Assembly (NCBI GenBank): GCA_038253885.1
Contig: JBBSGP010000018.1
Location: 1 to 61,740 of the forward strand
Direction: 5' to 3'
Length of the DNA: 61,740 bases
From: JALZAQ01 sp038253885
GTDB lineage: Bacteria > Gemmatimonadota > Gemmatimonadetes > Gemmatimonadales > Gemmatimonadaceae
The notes under the pieces were generated by a model, which was not told the origin of the DNA, did not search any database, and saw only the letters and a program-made list of their open reading frames with translations. The number at the start of each line of letters is the position of its first letter. Positions within the stretch are counted from its first letter, which is position 1. This document shows, one piece after another, positions 51,061 through 57,973 of this stretch. Both the position numbers and the translations under genes were made by a program.

Positions 51061-51879
51061 TCATGCGACCGTGCCCAGAGCCACAACGAACTCACCCGGA
51101 ATCGCGTAGCCGTCGCCCTGTCGCCATGCTTCGATGGAGTTGAGGTACTCGGCGTGCGCCTGCTCACGTGTGCCGTCGTCGAATCGCGAATAGGCGAGCG
51201 CCACCGGCCCACCAGCGAAAGCAGCTCCGAGCGCATTGTCCGCGGACGAGTACTCGAGTGTGACGGAGAGGCGGTCCGACCGAACGTTTCGGAAACCGGC
51301 CCGCGCGAACGCCTGCGACAGGCAATCTCCGCTTCCCAGTTGAAAGAACATCGGACAGACTTCGCTCTGAACGCGGGAATCGACGATGGGGAAAATCTCT
51401 GCCCAGCCGCAGCGGGCCCGCTCGCCCCACACCGCAGCCACAGCTCGTCCGGACGGGTTCAGCACTCGGCGCATCTCGCTCAGTGCGCGACTCCAGTCGG
51501 GAACGTACATGAGACCGAGTGCGCAGAGAGCGACATCGAACGACGCATCCGCCAGGTGTAGCTCCTCGGCATCCATCCGGATCGCCTGAACCTGGCCCAG
51601 ACCACGTCTCTCCGCCTCGACGGAGAGAGCCTCGACCATACGCTCCGAGATGTCGGTTGCGAATACGCTGCCGCCGGGGCCCACGGCTTGCGCGGCCGGG
51701 AAGCTGACGAGGCCCGTCCCGGCGGCGACATCCAGTACGCTCTCGCCGGGTCGCAAGCACGCCATCTCGAGAAGTCGTCGCTGCGCCGGCGCGAGCTGCG
51801 CGCGCCAGTAGCGCTCGTAGTATTCCTGCGCTCTGTCCCACCCGTATCGTTGAACTCGGCGCTGCAGCCTGGCATCCAT
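51061..51879 (-). CDS. SAM-dependent class I methyltransferase
   Basis: 272 residues. Motif I VLDVAAGTGLVSF, DAEELHLADASFDVALCALG and LMYVPDWSRALSEMRRVLNP are standard Rossmann methyltransferase elements of the UbiE/Methyltransf_11 group. An N-terminal helical segment (WDRAQEYYERYWRAQLAPAQ) precedes it. Substrate unknown. The gene is 4 nt downstream of the OsmC-like gene on the same strand. Confidence 0.9.
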   Translation of the reverse strand: MDARLQRRVQRYGWDRAQEYYERYWRAQLAPAQRRLLEMACLRPGESVLDVAAGTGLVSFPAAQAVGPGGSVFATDISERMVEALSVEAERRGLGQVQAIRMDAEELHLADASFDVALCALGLMYVPDWSRALSEMRRVLNPSGRAVAAVWGERARCGWAEIFPIVDSRVQSEVCPMFFQLGSGDCLSQAFARAGFRNVRSDRLSVTLEYSSADNALGAAFAGGPVALAYSRFDDGTREQAHAEYLNSIEAWRQGDGYAIPGEFVVALGTVA

Positions 51880-51883
51880 CCCA

Positions 51884-52402
51884 TCACCCTCTCGGCGCGA
51901 GGACTCTGACGTCGCGGGTCACCTCCTGCGGATTACGGTAGAGGGCGAGAAAATCGCTATTGCGGTCGGCCATGTCCAACGCCCGCAATACCTCGGTTTC
52001 GGATGCCTCGCTCTCCACGGTCACGAGATAACGGATCGCTTCATAGCCCGGCGGTACATCGTCCACGCCGTGATAGCCCCGAGAGTCGTAGTCGGTCTGG
52101 ACCTCCACCTCCAGACGTGCGATCGGAACGTTGAACCTTGACGCCCATAAGATGTAGCTGACCGCGAGACAGGTTCCGAGAGCGGCACGGCCGAGAACTC
52201 CTGGGTTGGGACCCTGATTGTTTCCGCCCGCTTTCTCTCCCATGTCCGCTGTGAGCCGCCATGGACCGTCCTCGACGTCACAGGTGAGCCCGTCGCGCAC
52301 CGTCACACGAGTGATCGCTGTGCCTCGTCCCACGGCTGGTCGCAGCGCGAGCGCCCTCGCATTGCGCTCGAACGAGGTGCGGATGCGCTCCTGTTGGTCC
52401 AT
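51884..52402 (-). CDS. OsmC-like protein
   Basis: 172 residues with the OsmC fold order: strands TRVTVRDGLTCDVEDGPW, then GPNPGVLGRAALGTCLAVSY and EVEVQTDYDSRGY. One Cys (ALGTCLAV) sits where the first peroxidatic cysteine is expected, but the second conserved Cys in the C-terminal helix is missing (NSDFLALYRNP). It may therefore not be an active peroxidase. Linked to the methyltransferase gene downstream. Confidence 0.85.
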   Translation of the reverse strand: MDQQERIRTSFERNARALALRPAVGRGTAITRVTVRDGLTCDVEDGPWRLTADMGEKAGGNNQGPNPGVLGRAALGTCLAVSYILWASRFNVPIARLEVEVQTDYDSRGYHGVDDVPPGYEAIRYLVTVESEASETEVLRALDMADRNSDFLALYRNPQEVTRDVRVLAPRG

Positions 52403-52455
52403 CGGACCTCCCCGAGGCGATCCTCGAATGAAGCGGGAACTCGGTGTTGTCAGGT

Positions 52456-52917
52456 CTACGGCGCGCGCGTGCCCTCAGTGCGCAGTCTGAGAACAGAGTC
52501 AGGCCCCGTCGTCTTGTAATGTGCCGTCGTCACCCCTGTCAGCTTTCCACCAGCCATGCGCATGACGCTGTGCGTAGTCACCTGAACTGCTTTGCGCCGT
52601 TGGCTCGCGAAGGGACCTGCCTCGAGAACGATACTGTCCCCGGATGTCTTCACGTGCGCCGGGACCGTCAGGCCGCTCGCGAACTTCATCTTCCAGCTTG
52701 ACGTGTCGGCGGTCGCGGTCAGGTCGTAGAGCGTCGCGGATGTGTCTCCGCTCTCCGGAACGGATCTCATCTTCCATGTGCCGGCGACGTCGGCCAGGGT
52801 GATCGTCGGCGCGGCCTGTGGCGCCGGCGCAGTTGCCGATGTGTCGGCGGGACGACTGTCCGGCTTCGCGCAGCCGATGAAGACGGTGGCGCAGGCGATG
52901 GCGGTAACACGATGCAT
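52456..52917 (-). CDS. small lipoprotein with lipocalin-like beta domain
   Basis: 153 residues; lipobox VFIGC at residue 16, a Pro/Ala/Thr spacer, then repeated strands (DVAGTWKMRSVPESGDTSAT, SSWKMKFASGLTVPAHV, GKLTGVTTAHYKTTG) consistent with a small lipocalin-like barrel. No specific function can be assigned. Confidence 0.8.
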   Translation of the reverse strand: MHRVTAIACATVFIGCAKPDSRPADTSATAPAPQAAPTITLADVAGTWKMRSVPESGDTSATLYDLTATADTSSWKMKFASGLTVPAHVKTSGDSIVLEAGPFASQRRKAVQVTTHSVMRMAGGKLTGVTTAHYKTTGPDSVLRLRTEGTRAP

Positions 52918-53016
52918 GGGAGGCTCCGTTGTCGGGGAGACTGCTCGAACGTGGTGGCGATGCTGCCGCCGGCCTCATGATGATGCGCCCCGAGGAGTCG
53001 GAGTCAAGATGACGAA

Positions 53017-53044
53017 AGGACCCATCCCGTCAGGGGTGGGTCCT
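53017..53044 (-). terminator. hairpin terminator after the 92-residue gene
   Basis: AGGACCCATCCC pairs with GGGGTGGGTCCT (one G-U pair) around loop GTCA. On the minus strand it is followed by TTTCGTC, 22 nt past the stop of the gene at 53067. Confidence 0.65.
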
Positions 53045-53066
53045 CTGGTCTGCGGTCGACGGGCCG

Positions 53067-53345
53067 TCAGGCCCGATGATACGCGTCGATCGCCAGCACC
53101 GTCAGGTACCGATATCGCGGGGATGTCGGGTCGCGATAGAACACACCGAGGGGGCTGCGGCTCACGGCGTCGTCGAGCACTTCGAGCATGCGGTCTTCCG
53201 GCAGGTTGTCGGCGCGGGCTTGGACGGCCAGATGGTAGACCTCTCGTTCGAGTGTAATCGCCGTGCGGGCTCCGGCGATGGCGCTCTCGGCACGTTCAAT
53301 CGAATCGGCCGGAACGGGTGGCTGGTTCGTGGGGTGATCTCTCAT
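53067..53345 (-). CDS. small hypothetical protein
   Basis: 92 residues, soluble and mostly helical (PADSIERAESAIAGARTAIT, ARADNLPEDRMLEVLDDAVS), ending YRYLTVLAIDAYHRA. GGGAGG lies eight bases before ATG 53345. Not recognised. A clear hairpin terminator follows it and a palindrome lies ~95 nt upstream. Confidence 0.65.
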   Translation of the reverse strand: MRDHPTNQPPVPADSIERAESAIAGARTAITLEREVYHLAVQARADNLPEDRMLEVLDDAVSRSPLGVFYRDPTSPRYRYLTVLAIDAYHRA

Positions 53346-53439
53346 GATACTGCCTCCCGCAGCGACAAGTCGGTCCACGCTCGGGAGAGCGCGGCGTTCG
53401 ATCTTACCTGCATTCACTGTAGCGGTCATGCCAGAAGAA

Positions 53440-53461
53440 ACATGTGACGTAGCGCACATGT
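53440..53461. promoter_or_regulatory. 22-bp palindromic site (CRP/FNR-like)
   Basis: Perfect 7-bp arms ACATGTG and CACATGT flank 8 nt. The inner part reads TGTGA-N6-GCACA, close to a CRP/FNR half-site pair. It lies ~95 nt upstream of the small gene ending at 53067. The rest of 53346-53669 shows no gene. Confidence 0.4.
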
Positions 53462-53669
53462 CACGGGACGGCGAGGCCTTGTCCTCGGGGTCGGGCGGGG
53501 AAATCGACCTCCGCGCCTCTGGGGATCGAGAATCGTCAACAGGGCGAAATAGATGTTTCATCCGCGCGTCCAGGTCGTCTGATATGGAAGCGATCGCGGG
53601 TCGCGCTCGCGGGCAGCCAACTGCCGCGAGCCGGCTCTTTGTCCCCCTGATTGCGGCGGCAGCCGAGCC

Positions 53670-54200
53670 ATGGGCGAGGCACGGCTCGACGTCTCGCGCG
53701 CCGCTCGCTCCTGGCTGGTGTTGCATGCCGGCGCCCTCACACGACGCTATAGCTCGGCCATCGCCGCTCAGCGCTGGGTCATCGCTCGGACGGGGGCGGA
53801 GGGCCGCATCACGCTTCTCGATGGCGCGCTGGTCGCCGGTGCGCTGGTGACGTTCGATCCCGTCGTCTCGGTGAGCGGGACGCGGCGGCCCAATATGTCC
53901 ATCGGCGCATCGACATCGCTGTCCTATCGTGCCGGGCGGCTGAGCGTACGGCTCGCGCAGTCGCTCGAGCGCGCGGACTTCCCTTCGAGGGATGGCGAGC
54001 CTCGACTCGAGCAGCTATCGATGTTGAGTCTGGGAAATGGGCTGGCGACTACGGTAGTGGGAGCGCGGCGACCCCAGGACGCTGGGCAACGGTCATTCCT
54101 CGCTGCGCAAGATACCCGGCCAACCGCCCTGGGCGGGCGCCGTCGTCCGCCAACGCGATATAGCCATCCGGCCGAACCAGGTAGATCGCGCCGCGAGTGA
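53670..54200 (+). pseudogene. possible gene remnant (beta-strand-rich fragment)
   Basis: An open frame of 176 codons whose middle part (residues ~45-125) shows strand-like alternation (SIGASTSLSYRAGRLSVRLA, SLERADFPSRDG) resembling the end of an outer-membrane barrel. There is no ribosome site or signal peptide, and its last ~150 nt run antisense to the FAD monooxygenase gene. It may be the 3' remnant of an older gene or a chance frame. Confidence 0.3.
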
Positions 54201-55608
54201 TGCCAGCGCGCTCCATGTTCGGAGTCCACGGGAACGTGTGCAACGGTAACGCGAGAGTCGCGCAGCTTTTTTCGACGCCTGGCTTCAGCTCGCCGTAGAC
54301 GTGAACCTGCCAGGCGATCGACCTCAGAGGCTCGAAGTTGTCGCGCTGCGGCGAGAGCTCTATCCACGGCAGGCGATCGCCCCCGTGTATCCGAGTGAGC
54401 GAGCCCTCGGATAAGGCTCCACCACGATAGGTGATCGCCGTCTGGGACACGGTCCGAAAGAGAAAGCGCCGTACGGCAGCGATTCTGACCAGTGAAGGCA
54501 TGATCGCGGGCGCGATCCTCGTTCGCACGATCCCGGCGACCCGTCCGGGCTTGGTCACAACCGTGAAGACGCGATCGGTGGTGGCGACCAGCCTGCGCGC
54601 GAAACCGATTCGCTCCGCTTCATAGCTATCCAGCAGGTGGCTCGATGCGGTTCCTTCCAGGACGGACGCGAGCTTCCAGGCGAGGTTCACCGCGTCACCT
54701 ATGCCGGTGTTCATGCCCTGGCCGCCCACGGGGCTGTGGATGTGAGCGGCATCGCCAAGCAGGAACGCCCGCCCTTCGCGAAATCTCCCGGCCACGCGGT
54801 GGTGCACGTGATAGGTGGAGAACCAGTTCGCGCGAGCGACGGTCAGCTGCATGCGCTCGATCACTCTCTGCCCGACGTCCGAGAAGGTCGGGTGCTCCGG
54901 CTGCTGTGCCGATTTCTCGCGGACGCTGCCGATGAGACGGAGGTGGCCTTTCTTCTTGAGTGGAAAGACCGCGAGAAAGTCGGAATCATCCAGCTCCAGA
55001 TGGATCTCGCCGTCGACCGGCGGTCCCTGCGCATCGACGTCGGCGACATAGAAGAGATCGCTGTACGTCCCGCCGGGGAATCCGATGCCGAGCGCTTCCC
55101 TGACGACGGAGTGCGCGCCGTCGCAGCCGGCGAGATAAGCCACATCGCAGGATTCCTCGGACCCATCCGACACCTTGAGCGTGGCTCGCACCCCATCCGG
55201 ATGCTGCCCGAAGCGGACCAGCTCCGTCGGCCGCTCGACCTCGACCCCCAGCGAGGAAAGCCGTTCGATGAGCAAGCGCTCGTGAGCATCCTGCGGAAAC
55301 ACGAGCATGAAGGGGAAGGGGGTAAATCCTTCACCGAGATTCAGTAACGACAGGTGCGCGGCTCGTTTGCCACGCGTCCAGAAGTTCACGGCCGGAACCT
55401 TGACTCCTCCGTCGACGAGGTCGCCGGCGAGGTCGACCTGGCGATAGAGCTCGAGCGTTCGCGCGGCGACGCCGACAGCGCGTGACGTGGTTCCCGGTTC
55501 CGGGGCCTTGTCGATGATTCGAACCCGGACGCCGAGCTTCGAGAGCCAGAGCGCCAGTACGAGTCCCGTCGGCCCCGCCCCGACGATCAGGACCTTGGTG
55601 TCAGACAC
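54049..55608 (-). CDS. FAD-dependent aromatic monooxygenase (PheA/TfdB-like)
   Basis: 519 residues. N-terminal FAD motif VLIVGAGPTGLVLALWLSKL, the second motif GCDGAHSVVREALGI, and FLLGDAAHIHSPVGGQGMNT followed by GIGDAVNLAWKLA identify class A flavoprotein hydroxylases. A C-terminal thioredoxin-like domain follows (residues ~400-519), usual for phenol hydroxylase-like members. Probable hydroxylation of an aromatic or polyketide substrate; no pathway genes are adjacent, so the substrate is unknown. Confidence 0.93.
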   Translation of the reverse strand: MSDTKVLIVGAGPTGLVLALWLSKLGVRVRIIDKAPEPGTTSRAVGVAARTLELYRQVDLAGDLVDGGVKVPAVNFWTRGKRAAHLSLLNLGEGFTPFPFMLVFPQDAHERLLIERLSSLGVEVERPTELVRFGQHPDGVRATLKVSDGSEESCDVAYLAGCDGAHSVVREALGIGFPGGTYSDLFYVADVDAQGPPVDGEIHLELDDSDFLAVFPLKKKGHLRLIGSVREKSAQQPEHPTFSDVGQRVIERMQLTVARANWFSTYHVHHRVAGRFREGRAFLLGDAAHIHSPVGGQGMNTGIGDAVNLAWKLASVLEGTASSHLLDSYEAERIGFARRLVATTDRVFTVVTKPGRVAGIVRTRIAPAIMPSLVRIAAVRRFLFRTVSQTAITYRGGALSEGSLTRIHGGDRLPWIELSPQRDNFEPLRSIAWQVHVYGELKPGVEKSCATLALPLHTFPWTPNMERAGITRGAIYLVRPDGYIALADDGARPGRLAGYLAQRGMTVAQRPGVAALPLP

Positions 55609-55817
55609 GTGTTTGCCGTCGGTTATTGTGTGGTGATCTCATGAAAGCGGTATCCCTTCTCCTGTCGGCAGGACCACGGGATCGATCTCAATGGCCGCAG
55701 CGCAGTCGAGAACGAATGCGGGATCCTCCCTATTGACGTTCTTGCTCGTTCACCCGAGTATCGAGAACTTCTGAATCCAGTCTCAGCCGTCTCCCCCCCC
55801 GAACGCAAGAGGCCGCC

Positions 55818-56966
55818 GTGCTCCACGTCCTCATGGCCGCCACGATCGCTCTCGTGGCACCGCACACCTCGGCGACGCCGAGTCACGATCTTCAGCTGTC
55901 TGGTCGCACGCGTCTGTACTACATAGCAGCCGACGAGGTCACCTGGGATTACGCGCCGAGCGGCAAGAACCTGATCACCGGAAAGCCGTTCACGGGATTC
56001 CAGGCGATGTTCGCGACGCAGGGCCCGACGCAGCTCGGCAGCAAGTTCAGGAAGGCGCTCTACCGCGAGTATACCGACGGAACATTCTCCGCGCTCAAGC
56101 AGCGCGCGCCGGAAGACGCGTATCTCGGGCTCCTCGGTCCTGTCATCCGCGCCGAAGTGGGGGACACGATCAAGGTGATCTTCAAGAACAACGCCACCCA
56201 CCCGTACAGCATGCACCCGCACGGTGTGATCTATGAGAAGTCATCCGAGGGCGCGGGGTACGAGGATGGGACGAGCACTCCTGACAAGGCGGGCGTTCCA
56301 CCCGGCGGCACCCACACCTATGTATGGGTAGCGAGCGAGCGCGCCGGTCCGGACGCGATGGAGGGGAGCACGGCGTTCTGGATGTACCACTCGCACGTGG
56401 ACGAGTCCGGGGACGTGAACGCCGGTCTGATCGGGCCGATGATCATCACGGCGCGGGGCAGGGCCCGTCCCGATGGGCGGCCGAAAGACGTGGACAAGGA
56501 ATTCATCATCGCCTTCGCCGAGCTCGATGAGAATCTGAGCCCGTACATCGACGACAACATCAAGAAGTACGCGCTCGAGCCGGCGAAGGTGAAGAAGGCC
56601 GTGGGAGCGACGTTCATCGATCCCTTCGGTGCCTTCAACATCCGGGAGTCGCTCAACGGCTTCATTTTCGGCAATGGCCCGATGCCGAAGATGGCTGTCG
56701 GCGACAGAGTGCGGTGGTACATCATGTCGACCACGAACTTCGAGCTCCACGCGCCGCACTGGCATGGCAACATCGTCACCGCGCAGCACATGAAAACCGA
56801 TGTGCTCACATTGGGGACGATGGGGATGATCGTGGCCGACATGGACGTGGACAACCCGGGGACATGGCTCTTCCACTGCCACATCGAGCCGCACCTCACT
56901 CAGGGGATGCAGATGCGCTTCCAGGTGGATCCGTCGGTCGTGGCACTCGGAAAGGCGAAGCCCTGA
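55818..56966 (+). CDS. two-domain multicopper oxidase resembling one ceruloplasmin repeat
   Basis: 382 residues from GTG 55818 (AAGAGG five bases upstream), with a short signal peptide (~1-20). Two cupredoxin domains: domain 1 has MHPHG (H133, H135) and YHSHVDE (H191, H193); domain 2 has HAPHWHG (H311, H314, H316) and HCHIEPHLTQGM (H353, C354, H355, H359, M364). The type 1 site (H311, C354, H359, M364) is only in domain 2, and the four HxH motifs can make the trinuclear cluster across a trimer, as in two-domain laccases. Segments such as LGLLGPVIRAEVGDTIKV and HVDESGDVNAGLIGPMII closely recall ceruloplasmin, hephaestin and factor VIII A domains. Probable oxidation of copper, iron or phenolics in the periplasm. 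Confidence 0.92.
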   Translation: MLHVLMAATIALVAPHTSATPSHDLQLSGRTRLYYIAADEVTWDYAPSGKNLITGKPFTGFQAMFATQGPTQLGSKFRKALYREYTDGTFSALKQRAPEDAYLGLLGPVIRAEVGDTIKVIFKNNATHPYSMHPHGVIYEKSSEGAGYEDGTSTPDKAGVPPGGTHTYVWVASERAGPDAMEGSTAFWMYHSHVDESGDVNAGLIGPMIITARGRARPDGRPKDVDKEFIIAFAELDENLSPYIDDNIKKYALEPAKVKKAVGATFIDPFGAFNIRESLNGFIFGNGPMPKMAVGDRVRWYIMSTTNFELHAPHWHGNIVTAQHMKTDVLTLGTMGMIVADMDVDNPGTWLFHCHIEPHLTQGMQMRFQVDPSVVALGKAKP

Positions 56967-57000
56967 CGGCGCAGCACGGTCTCCTTCAATTTTCAAGCAC

Positions 57001-57030
57001 AGAGCCCCGCGAGCTGTCTCGCGGGGCTCT
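57001..57030 (+). terminator. intrinsic terminator after the multicopper oxidase gene
   Basis: AGAGCCCCGCGAG and CTCGCGGGGCTCT form a perfect 13-bp stem with loop CTGT, 35 nt after the stop. No long T run follows, but the stem is very stable. Confidence 0.8.
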
Positions 57031-57071
57031 GGCTTGGCTCCTCCCCCGTTTCCCATCGTAGCAGACCAACA

Positions 57072-57515
57072 ATGAGATATCTCAGTCCCTACCGACTCGC
57101 GTCATATCTTCTCATCCTGTTCTGCGCCGGACACACCGCGGGCGGCGTGTTGTCACAGTGGGGGCTGAGCCCCGAGGCGTACGCCGTTCTCGCATCCATG
57201 AAGGCGGTTCAGTTCAACTTCCATGGCTCGGGCACCACGTGGTACGGGTTCTGGTTCGGTTTGGGGCTGAGCGTGTCGGTGTTCCTGCTCTTCTCCGCCA
57301 TCGCCGCGTGGCAACTCGACAAGGTCGGTCCGGAGAGCTGGCCAGCCGTCTCGGTCATCGCCTGGACGCTGGTCGCGAGTCACGTTGCCAACGTTGTTCT
57401 GGCCTGGGCCTATTTCTTTGCAGGCCCGGGCATCATCAGCACGGCGGCCACGCTGCTTCTGGCGGTTGGCACGGTCCGAAAACACCAACTGGTGGCGAGC
57501 GATCGAGCTCGGTAG
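57072..57515 (+). CDS. four-helix membrane protein of unknown function
   Basis: 147 residues with four hydrophobic helices (LASYLLILFCAGHTAGGVL, WYGFWFGLGLSVSVFLLF, VIAWTLVASHVANVVLAWAY, IISTAATLLLAVGTV). Polar residues within the membrane (H20 in AGHTAGG, FNFHGSGTTWYGF) could bind a cofactor. I do not recognise the family. It begins 42 nt after the copper oxidase terminator. Confidence 0.75.
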   Translation: MRYLSPYRLASYLLILFCAGHTAGGVLSQWGLSPEAYAVLASMKAVQFNFHGSGTTWYGFWFGLGLSVSVFLLFSAIAAWQLDKVGPESWPAVSVIAWTLVASHVANVVLAWAYFFAGPGIISTAATLLLAVGTVRKHQLVASDRAR

Positions 57516-57575
57516 CGGTCGAGATCGGACGGTCCGCGGCTCCCGATGCCGTCACATCACAACCCGTCCGTGCAC

Positions 57576-57632
57576 TCCTATTGACTTTCTAGAGGAAGGA
57601 CCTCAAGTTCTTTCCTATTGAAAGACTATAGG
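57576..57632 (+). repeat. imperfect direct repeat upstream of padR
   Basis: TCCTATTGACTTTCTAGAGG (57576) and TCCTATTGAAAGACTATAGG (57613) agree at 15 of 20 positions, 37 nt apart. The second ends 8 nt before the padR GTG and overlaps the likely ribosome site. It is a candidate autoregulatory site; the usual PadR motif ATGT-N8-ACAT is absent. Confidence 0.4.
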
Positions 57633-57640
57633 AGCAGCTT

Positions 57641-57973
57641 GTGGCGACCGACAAGTTGGATCTGCTGCACGGCACACTCGATCTCATCGTGCTCAGGCTG
57701 CTACGCGCCGGGCCGGCAAACGGCTGGGATCTCACGCAAAGCATCCAGGCCGTGTCCAGGGGGGCCCTGGACGTGAATTACGGGTCCATGTACCCGGCGC
57801 TGCGCCGGCTCGAGTCGCGCGGTTTCGTCAAGGCGACCTGGGGAATGTCGGAGAATAACCGGCGCGCACGCTTCTATGCGCTCACCGCCGCCGGCCGGAA
57901 GCAGCTCGAGGCGGAGCGCGACGCCTGGGAACGCTTTTCCTCGGCACTCGGGTTCATCCTCGACAGCGCATGA
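57641..57973 (+). CDS. PadR-family transcriptional regulator
   Basis: 110 residues from GTG 57641 (TAGGAG ten bases upstream). The winged helix (LLHGTLDLIVLRLLRAGPAN through YGSMYPALRRLESRGFVKA) is followed by the dimerisation helix with RARFYALTAAGRKQLEAE. It overlaps the ADOP permease gene by ATGA. PadR regulators coupled to ADOP genes recur in Acidobacteria and Gemmatimonadota; the inducer is unknown. Confidence 0.92.
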   Translation: MATDKLDLLHGTLDLIVLRLLRAGPANGWDLTQSIQAVSRGALDVNYGSMYPALRRLESRGFVKATWGMSENNRRARFYALTAAGRKQLEAERDAWERFSSALGFILDSA

